64,000 nt of DNA from Bacillota bacterium (lineage in GTDB: Bacteria > Bacillota > UBA4882 > UBA8346), in the NCBI GenBank assembly GCA_023426245.1, contig JAFABB010000007.1, positions 1-64,000 of the forward strand, given 5' to 3'. Of the stretch, positions 32,403 to 41,356 are shown piece by piece; the stretch's first letter is position 1; each line of letters opens with the position of its first letter. The notes below the pieces were generated by a model, which was not told the DNA's origin, did not search any database, and worked only from the letters and a program-made list of their open reading frames with translations. The position numbers and the translations under genes were made by a program.

Positions 32403-33452
32403 TTAAAAGGAAATGATTTCAACATCATTTTCATCCACCAGGACGGCGGGTTTTTCGATGAAGATCATGTCTTCCGGTTTCACCATCACCTGGCTGCCGT
32501 CAAAAATCTGGCTGAGGGGAATGGAACTCTTTTGGGTTTGGCGGTATTTCTTTAAATCGGGCCGTAGGATTAAGCGGTCATCTTCCTTGGACTCCAGATA
32601 CTCTTTAAATGTTCCGATGTTGATCGCTGCCAGCTGGTAAAGATTATATATGGACCATCTGCGAAAGAACTTCGGCAGAATCACCTTTCCTTTGTCGTCG
32701 ACCGGATGATACACCGGGTTTTGTTTGGGGTCCCGGAATTGTAGCTGAAAATCAAAGGTTTTGATCTCGGAAGTATAGTAGTGCAAAGTGTGTCCGGGGG
32801 CGCTTTGCCCTTTTTTATAGAGGGCTAGCAAATCGGTAATCTCCCGGTCGGATAAGGAATTGTAAAATGCCGGGAAAACCCAGCCGTTTTCCAGCAGCCA
32901 ATGGTTGATGTTGATGGTTTGGCCAGCCCCGCCGGTGATGATGATGTCGCCCACAAAACGGCCGTAAACGTCGCATCCATCCCCCGGCTTGTCAATATTT
33001 CCCGAAACAAAAAGACAATCGGTCCGGCTGCCGCTATTTGAATTGGCTTTCAACATTTTCTGCAATTCAACGGTGGCCGTTTCCGCAAGATATTGCCGGA
33101 ATTCGTTTTCGGCATTTGCTTTTTTCAAACGCCCGTATTCTTCGGGGGAAAGATGTCCTTTGGGTAGTTTTCCATACAGTTTATAATGCAACTCCGGGGC
33201 GTCAATTCCCTGCAGCCTGATATTGATCCGGGGCTGGGAAGTGTTTTTGTAATGAACGACCGGCTCCAATCCGGCTTCGCTTTTTACCCTGGCATTCTGA
33301 AATACATTGGTTTCTTTGAATTCCGCGGCTCCGTCCGTCTGATACAGAAAAGAATGAGGCGTCAGAATGATTTTCGTGGTATCGGCATCGGATTTACCCG
33401 TGGGCCAAAATTGAGTGAGATCGATTGAACCGGCTATTTTTAACGTTCCCAT
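32403..33452 (-). CDS. Staphylococcal-nuclease-like (thermonuclease) protein
   Basis: 349 residues from the ATG at 33452, which has GGATTGGAGG in front. The SNase fold is visible in INIRLQGIDAPELHY, DVYGRFVGDI (catalytic Arg in GR) and NHWLLENGWVFPAFYNSLS. About 80 residues precede and 140 follow the core, unusual for classical 150-residue nucleases. No signal peptide, so intracellular. Function probably Ca-dependent phosphodiesterase or a non-catalytic SNase homologue. Likely monocistronic. Confidence 0.78.
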   Translation of the reverse strand: MGTLKIAGSIDLTQFWPTGKSDADTTKIILTPHSFLYQTDGAAEFKETNVFQNARVKSEAGLEPVVHYKNTSQPRINIRLQGIDAPELHYKLYGKLPKGHLSPEEYGRLKKANAENEFRQYLAETATVELQKMLKANSNSGSRTDCLFVSGNIDKPGDGCDVYGRFVGDIIITGGAGQTININHWLLENGWVFPAFYNSLSDREITDLLALYKKGQSAPGHTLHYYTSEIKTFDFQLQFRDPKQNPVYHPVDDKGKVILPKFFRRWSIYNLYQLAAINIGTFKEYLESKEDDRLILRPDLKKYRQTQKSSIPLSQIFDGSQVMVKPEDMIFIEKPAVLVDENDVEIISF

Positions 33453-33850
33453 TGGATTACCTCCAATCCAGGGTATGTGAGGTCCGGGCATTTTATGGCT
33501 GGTAAATGTTTCTATATTTTTCTGACAATTCCTTCGTAACCAAAGAGATTTTAAGCTAATTATTTTAAGAATTTTCGCTACATTTTTGGGAATAGTTGAT
33601 CGGGACTCTTTTTTCATGTAAAATTTCTACAATCATTTAATTTCTTGGGGAAATCTTATGTTGTCTGGTTCGCGTTTGCTTTGATGGGTTTGACTATGGA
33701 AAGATCAGGAGGGACGGTATGTCTTTTCTTGAGGGCCCATAAAATGTTTTTCGGTGGATTCGATTTTCTTTATCAGTGCGACCAGCCGGAATTGATACTT
33801 TTGAAGCCCTTTTAGTAAACCATGGGTTTCTCCGGTTGCCAGAGGATTGT
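33453..33850. other. Intergenic region between nuclease and LacI gene
   Basis: Nothing gene-like is visible on either strand. It is AT-rich, with no terminator that I can support, and ends at the LacI promoter. Confidence 0.4.
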
Positions 33851-33890
33851 TTGACGCTATTTTAAAACGATGTTATAATTTACGTAAATT
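33851..33890 (+). promoter_or_regulatory. Sigma-A promoter with overlapping operator for the LacI-type gene
   Basis: TTGACG (33851-33856), 17-base spacer, TATAAT (33874-33879). The perfect 14-bp palindrome AATTTACGTAAATT (33877-33890) overlaps the -10 box and start region. LacI-family operators usually have a central CG, as here. The same core TTTACGTAA follows the -10 box of the downstream transporter operon. Confidence 0.75.
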
Positions 33891-33909
33891 CTGGTAGTGG
33901 AGTCGAATC

Positions 33910-35913
33910 ATGAGTATAACAATTAAAGACATTGCAAAACAGGCCGGAGTATCCATTGCAACGGTGTCTCATGTAATCAACAAGACCCGGTATGTCAGTC
34001 CCGAAGTCGTTGCGAAAGTGGAAGAATGTATCGAAAATAGTGGCTACCTGCAGAAAATTATTGCCAAAGAAAAAAAATTACGGATTGGAAAATTATCCGA
34101 AGTCGCTTTTGTGGTTCCCAATATTGGAGGCACAATATACTCCCAGTTGATAACGGTTCTTTCCCGATACCTTTCTGAAAGCGGCTTTTTACTCTCTATC
34201 TATTTGACGAATGACGACCCAGTGAGGGAAAATCATATCTTATCAGGATTACTGACCAATAAGCGCATCGCAGGTGTCATCTTGGCGCCGGCCAATGAGG
34301 ATGAGTCTGATTATTCTCAATTGCTCGTTGCCAAGATGCCTTTTGTTTGCTTGGAAAGAACTATTAAAAGCAACGACATTGATTGCGTTTTGTCTGAAAA
34401 TATGCAGGCGACGTATTTGGGAACAAAGCACCTGATTAAAAGCGGACATGAAAACATTGCGATTTTACTGGAGAAAAGTTCTTCCATTACTGCCGAAGAA
34501 CGTTTGGAAGGGTATAAAAAAGCCCTTTTGGAACATGGTCTCAAATACCGTGAAGATTTAGTTATTCGGGTTGATTTGTATCATGAAAGCGGAAAAGAAA
34601 TTCAGGATGTCTGCGAAAAAGGCACCACAACTGCTTTTATCGCGGGAGGTAACAAGCTTACATTAGTCCTATTAAAGGCTTTGGAGAATATGGGGCTGAC
34701 TTGCCCCCAGGATGTTTCGGTGGTCGGCTTTGGGGATGAGGAATGGTGTGAACTGGTGACGCCACCACTAACGACCTTAAAGCAAAATACGGAAGAAATG
34801 GGGAAATTGGCAGTCGAAAAAATTTTGCGGAGGATTCAAGGCGAAGAGGACCGCCAACATGAAATCAGAGTGCCGGTGACTTTGTCTATCCGGAAATCAA
34901 CTCAAATTATTGGGAGAGGACCTTTTGGAGAAAAGGCGGTATCTCCTGACGAGCTTAAATTATCGGAAGATGAAAAAGAAAAACTACTGACCGGCGGTTA
35001 CAAAGTGGGCATATCGTTTCATTATAGCGGTACAGCCTGGACTCGGCTACATGAAAATGCCATCCGTTATACATTGGAAAAATACGGCGTGAAAGTGATA
35101 GCGGTGACGGACGCCCATTTTGATCCCTTGCTGCAGGTGACTCAGTTGGATAGTATCCGAATGCAAGCCCCGGATGCCATCATATCCATACCGGTCGATG
35201 ATAAGATTACGGCCCAGAAGTTTAAAGAGATCTCCAAAGATACCAAACTCATTTTTATCAGCAACGTCCCCGAAGGTTTTAAAAAGGAAGATTACGCTTG
35301 CTGCGTTTCAGTCAATGAGCGGGAAAACGGTCAAAATGCCGGGATCATCCTGGGAGAGTATTTCAAAGATAAAAAGCAAGTGAAAGTTGGTTTGATTAAA
35401 CATGGAGCCCCATTTTACGGGACCCATTTGCGTGATATGATGGCGGAACAGGTCATCCGTGATAATTACCATAACATCGATATTGTTGATGTCCGGCATT
35501 TTTATGAAATTGAAGGTGCTTATGAAATTTGCAGGCAGATGGTGATTGCGCACCCGGATTTGGAAGGCCTGTATATTTCATGGGACCGGCCTGCTCTGGA
35601 AGGGATTCGGGCTCTTAAAGAGCTTCACCGGGAAGATATATCCATTGTTACCTTTGACCTGGATGTTGAAATCTCAACTTATATGGCTAATGGTGAGATG
35701 GTCCGAGGGCTCAGCACCCAGCGCCCCTATGAGCAGGGAGAAGCGGTGGCATTGGCGACAGCCAAAGCACTGCTTGGCAATAGCCAATATAAGTATATCG
35801 GTGTTGAACCCTATGTGGTAATGCCGAAGAATTTGCTAAGAGCTTGGAAAGATATCGTTCATGAGCCTGCCCCGGAGGCATTGGAAAAGGTTATCAATAA
35901 AAAATTTACGTAA
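33910..35913 (+). CDS. LacI-type regulator fused to a second sugar-binding domain
   Basis: 667 residues, about twice a normal LacI protein. Residues ~1-50 form the LacI helix-turn-helix (ITIKDIAKQAGVSIATVSHVINKTRYVSPEVVAKV). Residues ~60-335 form the usual periplasmic-binding-like effector domain (VGFGDEEWCELVTPPLTTLKQ near its end). Residues ~350-660 form a second type 1 periplasmic-binding fold like RbsB (KVGISFHYSGTAWTRLHENAIRYTLEKYGVKVIAVTDAHFDP ... ISIVTFDLDVEISTYMANG). No membrane segment, so both sensors are cytoplasmic. The next genes import and cleave fructosides, so the protein probably represses them. An operator-like palindrome overlaps its own promoter and another its stop codon. 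Confidence 0.85.
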   Translation: MSITIKDIAKQAGVSIATVSHVINKTRYVSPEVVAKVEECIENSGYLQKIIAKEKKLRIGKLSEVAFVVPNIGGTIYSQLITVLSRYLSESGFLLSIYLTNDDPVRENHILSGLLTNKRIAGVILAPANEDESDYSQLLVAKMPFVCLERTIKSNDIDCVLSENMQATYLGTKHLIKSGHENIAILLEKSSSITAEERLEGYKKALLEHGLKYREDLVIRVDLYHESGKEIQDVCEKGTTTAFIAGGNKLTLVLLKALENMGLTCPQDVSVVGFGDEEWCELVTPPLTTLKQNTEEMGKLAVEKILRRIQGEEDRQHEIRVPVTLSIRKSTQIIGRGPFGEKAVSPDELKLSEDEKEKLLTGGYKVGISFHYSGTAWTRLHENAIRYTLEKYGVKVIAVTDAHFDPLLQVTQLDSIRMQAPDAIISIPVDDKITAQKFKEISKDTKLIFISNVPEGFKKEDYACCVSVNERENGQNAGIILGEYFKDKKQVKVGLIKHGAPFYGTHLRDMMAEQVIRDNYHNIDIVDVRHFYEIEGAYEICRQMVIAHPDLEGLYISWDRPALEGIRALKELHREDISIVTFDLDVEISTYMANGEMVRGLSTQRPYEQGEAVALATAKALLGNSQYKYIGVEPYVVMPKNLLRAWKDIVHEPAPEALEKVINKKFT

Positions 35914-36005
35914 AAAATAGTATTTAAATATTTTTTTGTCTGTTTTTTAGAAAACAGACGGGAAAAACTTGACTGTAGATCAACATTATGTTAATATTTA
36001 CGTAA
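35905..36005 (+). promoter_or_regulatory. Promoter-operator of the fructoside import operon
   Basis: TTGACT (35969-35974), 17-base spacer, TAATAT (35992-35997), and TTTACGTAA at 35997-36005 overlapping the -10 end. A further TTTACGTAAA at 35905-35914 includes the LacI-fusion stop codon. A perfect hairpin GTCTGTTTT/AAAACAGAC lies at 35938-35959, and its left 16 bases recur at 36133-36148 in the 190-base leader of the binding-protein gene. Confidence 0.7.
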
Positions 36006-36194
36006 CAAGTAATTAATTTTTTTGATTTGGAAAAAATAATAACGCAAAAGATTACATTATTCTTCCTGTTTTACTGGAATTAGTTAAAAATTTTAAAAAT
36101 CTTGGTCGCTATCGGAGGTGAGGGTAAAACTCGTCTGTTTTTTAGAAATGATCTGTGAAATGTTACATCAAAAATCAGGGGGGAAATTGAAGTG

Positions 36195-37160
36195 ATGAAA
36201 AAAGTTATATCCGCAGTTTTAGGTTTGGTTCTTGTGATATCATTGATGACCGTTTATGGTCAAGCCGCAACTCAGAAGAATACCGGAAAAGCTAAGAAGA
36301 CTTATAGCTTTGCATTTTTACCCAACACCCAGAACAATACCTTCCAAAGCACCATCAATGATACTTTCAAAAAACTTTGCAAGGAAAAAGGTTACAGTTA
36401 TGTTTGCCTTGACCCGGACTATGATGTGAATAAACAGCTAAACCAGATGGCTGACGCAGCCAATAAGAGATTTGACGCCGTATTTGTGATTCCGGTTGAT
36501 TCGGCGGGAATCCGTCAGGGCCTTGAGGGCTTTAAGGAAAAAGGTATTCCGGTGATTAACATCGATACTGCGGTAATCAACGCTGACAGAGAACTTGTTA
36601 AGACGCTTGTTACCACAGATTGTTACCAGGCCGGTACTTTGGTCGGCAAGGAATTGGTGAAGAAATATCCGAGTGGCGCTAAGATTGCCATTCTCGATTT
36701 CCCTGAGAATGAGAGTTGTGTGGACCGGGTTAATGGATTCTTGAAAGGCCTAGGCGATAAGAAGGATAAATATAAGATCGTTGCGCAACAAAACGGTAAA
36801 GCAGCCCTGGATAAGTCGATGCCTATCGCGGAAGATATCATTCAGGCCAACCCGGATTTAAATGCTTTCTTTTGTATCAATGACCCTTCGGCAATGGGTG
36901 CTGCCGCTGCTATTAAAGCCGCTAAAAAGAAAGGCGTTATCGACGTTTATAGTATTGATGCTTCGCCGGATGGAAAGGCCGCTTTGCTGGATGGTTCATT
37001 TACTGCCGTAGCAGCCCAGGTCCCGATTCAGGAAGCTAAAGTCGCTTTCCAGAAAGCATTGGATTTACTGGCCGGCAAAAAAATTGAAAAAGAATTGCGT
37101 TTGCCCTCTCACATTGTAACGATTGAGGAAGCGAAAAAGAATGCCGGCAAATGGCAATAA
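36195..37160 (+). CDS. Sugar ABC transporter substrate-binding protein (RbsB-like)
   Basis: 321 residues. An N-terminal signal peptide (KKVISAVLGLVLVISLMTV, cleavage after GQA) without a lipobox cysteine is followed by a type 1 periplasmic-binding domain: YSFAFLPNTQNNTFQSTINDTF, FDAVFVIPVDSAG, VINIDTAV, DLNAFFCINDPSAMGAAAAI and VYSIDASPDGKAALLDG. It captures the sugar for the RbsAC-like importer. Lack of a lipid anchor is odd for a Gram-positive; the signal may stay uncleaved. GGGGGG lies upstream. Likely ligand is fructose or a fructoside, inferred from GH32 and kinase genes in the same operon. Confidence 0.88.
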   Translation: MKKVISAVLGLVLVISLMTVYGQAATQKNTGKAKKTYSFAFLPNTQNNTFQSTINDTFKKLCKEKGYSYVCLDPDYDVNKQLNQMADAANKRFDAVFVIPVDSAGIRQGLEGFKEKGIPVINIDTAVINADRELVKTLVTTDCYQAGTLVGKELVKKYPSGAKIAILDFPENESCVDRVNGFLKGLGDKKDKYKIVAQQNGKAALDKSMPIAEDIIQANPDLNAFFCINDPSAMGAAAAIKAAKKKGVIDVYSIDASPDGKAALLDGSFTAVAAQVPIQEAKVAFQKALDLLAGKKIEKELRLPSHIVTIEEAKKNAGKWQ

Positions 37161-37197
37161 GTTTTCCGGGAATTTATAGCATGGGATAGTGGTGCCA

Positions 37198-37244
37198 AAG
37201 AAAGGGAAAAAATCAAACGATCAATGATTTTTTCTCTTTTCTTC
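37198..37244 (+). terminator. Intercistronic hairpin between binding protein and ATPase genes
   Basis: GAAAGGGAAAAAATCA and TGATTTTTTCTCTTTTC form a long AT-rich stem around AACGATCAA. There is no following T-run beyond the stem. Such hairpins after binding-protein genes often allow higher expression of that gene than of the rest of the operon. Confidence 0.5.
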
Positions 37245-37292
37245 TATTCACTCTGAATCCAGATTATGAATGTTTTTAAATGAGGTGAAACT

Positions 37293-38798
37293 GTGGGGCA
37301 GAAAGTGCTGGAAATGAAGGAAATCGATAAGAGTTTTGCAGGAACGCATGCGCTTAAAGGAATCAACTTTGAGCTGGAACTGGGGGAAGTTCACGCATTA
37401 CTTGGAGAAAACGGAGCTGGAAAGTCTACTCTGATAAAGGTTTTGGGAGGAATACACCAGCCTGATGGCGGGTCGATCGTCATCAACGGAACCCGGAGGA
37501 AAATTGAAAATGTTCATCTGGCCCAAGAACTGGGAATCGGAATCATTCATCAGGAAATCGTACTGGTCCCTTATCTTTCCGTGGCGGAAAACATTTTCCT
37601 CGGCAGGGAACCCGTAACCAAAACCGGCTTCTTGGATAAGAAAACCATTGATAAAAGAGCCAAGGAAATGGTGGAAAGTCTTGGAATCGATTTAAATGTC
37701 AAACTGCCAGTGAGAGAGCTTACCATTGCCCAACAGCAAATGGTGGAAATCGTCAAGGCCATTTCGTTCAATGTGCAAATTTTGGTCATGGACGAGCCTA
37801 CCTCTTCCTTATCCCATGAAGAGGTGTTGAAATTATTTGAGACGATTGAAAAACTGAAACGAAGCCACGTCAGCATCATCTATATCTCCCACCGCATGGA
37901 GGAATTATTTGAAATTTCCGACCGGATTACGGTAATCCGGGATGGTTCCTATGTCGGAACCAAAAAAACCTCCGAAACCGACCCGGATGAACTGGTAAGC
38001 ATGATGGTTGGAAGAACGATGAAAAGTTATTATACGCGAACCTATTGTGAACCCGGCGCTGTGGTGCTTGCGGTAGAAGGGTTAACCAAAAAGGGGATTT
38101 TTGAAGACGTCAGTTTTTCAGTCCGCAAAGGGGAGATTTTAGGTTTCTCCGGGCTGGTTGGCTCGGGACGAAGCGAGATCATGACGGCTATATTTGGCGG
38201 AGAGCCTTACGACAGCGGAACGGTTACCCTAAACGGCCAGAAAATTCATTTCAAAACGACCAGGCAATCCATTGAAAGCGGAATGGCCATGGTCCCCGAG
38301 GATCGAAAAAAACAAGGCCTGATGCTATCCAATACGGTGGGTTTTAATCTCACCCTGGCGGGCCTTAAATATTTATTACGCTGGCGTTTCATTAGCGGCA
38401 AACTTCGCCAGAAGATGATCCGCCAATATATCGGCGAGTTGCTGATCAAAACATCGTCCCCGGAGGTTTCGGTAGCCGAATTGAGCGGCGGAAACCAGCA
38501 AAAAGTGGTGCTGGGAAGATGGCTGGCAACCCACCCTAAAATTTTGTTTCTGGATGAACCGACCCGGGGAATTGATGTCGGCTCGAAACAAGAGATTTAT
38601 TCCATTATCAATAAGCTGGTTAAAGGGGAGATGGCGATTGTCCTGGTATCATCGGAGCTGCCGGAAATTATCAATATGTGCGATTCGGTTTGTGTTGTCC
38701 GGAATGGGAGAATCGTTAAACAGCTCCCCAGAGAGGACCTGACGCAGGAAAATATCATGAAATATGCTACTGGAGGAGAAAAGAGTGAAAGCAATTGA
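37293..38798 (+). CDS. Sugar ABC transporter ATP-binding protein (RbsA-like)
   Basis: 501 residues with two tandem nucleotide-binding domains. First: Walker A LGENGAGKSTLIK, Walker B ILVMDEPTSSLS. Second: degenerate Walker A SGLVGSGRSEI, signature ELSGGNQQKVVLGRWL and Walker B ILFLDEPTRGIDVG. This is the standard CUT2 layout. GTG start at 37293 after GAGGTGAAACT. The permease gene begins inside its last codons. Confidence 0.93.
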   Translation: MGQKVLEMKEIDKSFAGTHALKGINFELELGEVHALLGENGAGKSTLIKVLGGIHQPDGGSIVINGTRRKIENVHLAQELGIGIIHQEIVLVPYLSVAENIFLGREPVTKTGFLDKKTIDKRAKEMVESLGIDLNVKLPVRELTIAQQQMVEIVKAISFNVQILVMDEPTSSLSHEEVLKLFETIEKLKRSHVSIIYISHRMEELFEISDRITVIRDGSYVGTKKTSETDPDELVSMMVGRTMKSYYTRTYCEPGAVVLAVEGLTKKGIFEDVSFSVRKGEILGFSGLVGSGRSEIMTAIFGGEPYDSGTVTLNGQKIHFKTTRQSIESGMAMVPEDRKKQGLMLSNTVGFNLTLAGLKYLLRWRFISGKLRQKMIRQYIGELLIKTSSPEVSVAELSGGNQQKVVLGRWLATHPKILFLDEPTRGIDVGSKQEIYSIINKLVKGEMAIVLVSSELPEIINMCDSVCVVRNGRIVKQLPREDLTQENIMKYATGGEKSESN

Positions 38799-39783
38799 TA
38801 TAAGCAATAACATGGTGGTATCGGTGGTCAAGAAAAACCGGGGTATTCTTCTGGTGTTGTTGTTGATAGGGATTATCCTTTCCATTCAGTCCCCGTTTTT
38901 TTTGACTTATGATAATCAAATCACGGTTCTCAGACAGATTACCAACAATATGTATCTGGCGTTGGGTATGGCGCTGGTAATGATTCTCGGGGGAATCGAT
39001 CTTTCGGTCGGCGCTATCGTCGCCATGTGCGGAACCTTAACGGTGGGATTTATTGTAACGAACCATCTCCCGATATGGCTTGCGATTGTTTTGGGCTTAT
39101 CCCTGGGCACTCTTTTGGGATTGATCAATGGCATGCTGATATCTTTTTTCAAAGTTCCCGCTTTTATTATAACGCTGGCCAGTATGAATATTGCCAGGGG
39201 CGTTGCTTATATCTACAGCGGCGGCCAGTCAACCCGAATCATGAATGAGGGATTTAATGCCATTGGTACCGGGTATATCGGATTTTTGCCGCTTCCGGTT
39301 TTGTATATGATTATTTTGATCGTCCTTTTTATTATTTTGCTCAATAAGACCCGCTTTGGCACGTATATCTATGCCGTGGGAGGAAACAGGGAATCGGCTC
39401 ATCTTTCCGGGGTTCCCATTAAAAAAGTGGAAATTATGGTCTACACCATCTCCGGATTTTTAGCGGCTTTTGCCGGGCTTGTATTATGCTCCCGCATGTA
39501 TTCCGGCCAGCCTTCGATCGGAGGGGGATACGAAATGGATGCGATCGCCGCTTGCGTTCTGGGAGGAGTGTCGATGTCCGGCGGCGTCGGCAGAATCAGC
39601 GGCACCATTTTCGGAGTGATGATCATCGGTATCATCAGCAATGGTTTGAATTTGATGAATGTGAGCTCCTATTGGCAACTGGTTGTCAAAGGATTGATTA
39701 TTGCTATCGCTGTTTTGATTGATGCCCAAAAGGGCAAGAAGAGCTTCATTCATAAGCTTTTTGCCCGTAAAACCGCAGCCTAA
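38785..39783 (+). CDS. Sugar ABC transporter permease (RbsC-like)
   Basis: 332 residues from the GTG at 38785, which has GGAGGAG six bases upstream; an ATG at 38764 is possible but lies before that site. About ten hydrophobic spans. Family motifs: ALGMALVMILGGIDLSVGA, LGLINGMLISFFKVPAFIITLASMNIARG and MDAIAACVLGGVSMSGGVGRISGTIFG. It forms the membrane channel with the RbsA-like ATPase. It overlaps the ATPase gene by 14 bases. Confidence 0.92.
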   Translation: MKAIDISNNMVVSVVKKNRGILLVLLLIGIILSIQSPFFLTYDNQITVLRQITNNMYLALGMALVMILGGIDLSVGAIVAMCGTLTVGFIVTNHLPIWLAIVLGLSLGTLLGLINGMLISFFKVPAFIITLASMNIARGVAYIYSGGQSTRIMNEGFNAIGTGYIGFLPLPVLYMIILIVLFIILLNKTRFGTYIYAVGGNRESAHLSGVPIKKVEIMVYTISGFLAAFAGLVLCSRMYSGQPSIGGGYEMDAIAACVLGGVSMSGGVGRISGTIFGVMIIGIISNGLNLMNVSSYWQLVVKGLIIAIAVLIDAQKGKKSFIHKLFARKTAA

Positions 39784-39841
39784 GCGGATGGACTGAAGTT
39801 TTGGAATTCATATTACAAAAAGTAAAAGATAGGGGTTTACC

Positions 39842-41317
39842 ATGAAAATTTACAGAAAACCAACCTTTTCCGATTCAACCGGAGATGCCATACCCTTTTA
39901 TCATGATGGGAAATATCACATCTTTTCGCTGACTCCCCCGGTGGGTACGACCGTATATCCGGCACGGCTCCGGACCACGTGGAGCCATGCCGTTTCCGAA
40001 AATCTGGTGGATTGGGAGGAGCTTGAAACAGCCCTTGTCCCCGGCAGCGGTGATGAGCCGGATGCGGATGGTTGTTGGACCGGTTCGGTGATCTTCGGCG
40101 AAGGAAAGTATCATGCGTTTTACACCGGCTACAATATCAGCGCCAAATTTCAGCAGACGATTTGCCATGCTACCAGTGAAGATGGGGTTCATTGGACCAA
40201 GGATCAGAACAACCCCTGCATCATTCCTAAAACCGATCTGTTTGAAAGCCTTGACTGGCGTGATCCCTATGTTTTCTTTAACCAGGAGGACGGACGCTAT
40301 TGGATTATTTTTTCGGCCCGTAAAAAAGCGGGCCCCATCACCAGGCGGGGATGCGTGGTGCTTTACCGGTCCTGCGATCTTAAAAACTGGGAATATTATG
40401 GGCCGCTCTATGAGCCTAAACATACCAATTGTCCTGAGTGTCCGGAACTGTATAAGCTGGAGGGCAATTGGTATTTGTCTTATTCGCGTTTTTCGGAATT
40501 CGTCAATACGGTTTACCGCGTATCCAAATCTCCCTTTGGCCCGTGGCGCACCCCCAAACATGACGGCATCGGCGGCCGGCGTTTTTACGCGGCAAAGTCG
40601 ATGGCGGATCAAAACGGCCGGCGGTTTTATTTCGGCTGGGCCCACGACCGGGCGAGTCAAAGTGATCAAGGCGAATGGTATTGGGGAGGATCTTTTGCCA
40701 TCCCGCATGAAGTTACGGCTAACGCAGAGGGTGAATTGGATGTCAAAATGCCCGCTGAAATCCTTGATACTTTTGATACACCCGTTTCATGGAGTTTTAA
40801 ACCCATGGAGGATGGTTTTGTGATGCATGGCCCGAATAATATCACCGTTAACTCCATCGCTACCCTTACCTACGGTTTTTTTGAAATCCAGGAACCGAGT
40901 TTTCTGATGAGTTGCCAAATCAGACCCGGAGATTGCTGTGATTATTTCGGCCTGCTGCTGAAGTCGGACCGGGATGCGGCGAAATGTTTGGTTTTAGCAT
41001 TTGAAAGCGGTTATCAGCGCGTGTCCCTGACCAATCTGCCCATGGCGGTTGATCCTTTCTGGGCCCAGTCCTGCCAGTCCATATTGGCGCCCAAATTGCC
41101 CGGGCCCGACGGCCCCCGTGTTTGTGAAAAACCGTTTGAATTTCAAAACGGCGATGTCATAGATGTAAAGGTCGTCATTGACCATGATCTGATCGAAATA
41201 TTCGCCGGCGGGAAAGTCGCCTTTACTTATCGTTCTTATGAAAAGGCTGAATATGAAATCGGACTTATTGTCCAAGATGGCAACGCGGATTATTATCATA
41301 TCAAGTTTGCGAAGTGA
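39842..41317 (+). CDS. Glycoside hydrolase family 32 (fructosidase/sucrase type)
   Basis: 491 residues. The five-blade propeller is seen through GDAIPFYHDGKYHIFSL (nucleophile Asp, replacing the usual NDPNG), CWTGSVIFGEGKYHAFYTGY (WTGS), LDWRDPYVFFN (RDP, stabiliser) and CPECPELYKLEGNWYL (EC with acid/base Glu). The C-terminal ~170 residues form the family beta sandwich. The enzyme splits beta-fructosides such as sucrose or short fructans. No signal peptide, so substrates must be imported by the preceding ABC transporter. The NDPNG variant marks a less-studied GH32 subgroup. Confidence 0.86.
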   Translation: MKIYRKPTFSDSTGDAIPFYHDGKYHIFSLTPPVGTTVYPARLRTTWSHAVSENLVDWEELETALVPGSGDEPDADGCWTGSVIFGEGKYHAFYTGYNISAKFQQTICHATSEDGVHWTKDQNNPCIIPKTDLFESLDWRDPYVFFNQEDGRYWIIFSARKKAGPITRRGCVVLYRSCDLKNWEYYGPLYEPKHTNCPECPELYKLEGNWYLSYSRFSEFVNTVYRVSKSPFGPWRTPKHDGIGGRRFYAAKSMADQNGRRFYFGWAHDRASQSDQGEWYWGGSFAIPHEVTANAEGELDVKMPAEILDTFDTPVSWSFKPMEDGFVMHGPNNITVNSIATLTYGFFEIQEPSFLMSCQIRPGDCCDYFGLLLKSDRDAAKCLVLAFESGYQRVSLTNLPMAVDPFWAQSCQSILAPKLPGPDGPRVCEKPFEFQNGDVIDVKVVIDHDLIEIFAGGKVAFTYRSYEKAEYEIGLIVQDGNADYYHIKFAK

Positions 41318-41356
41318 AGCGCTTTACAGGGGTCACTCTTTAAAGGAGATGGAAAA

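Noticed and set aside
39875..40823. Long frames of 277 and 236 codons overlapping GH32
   Set aside because: GH32 frame carries all catalytic motifs; the others are shadows of it.
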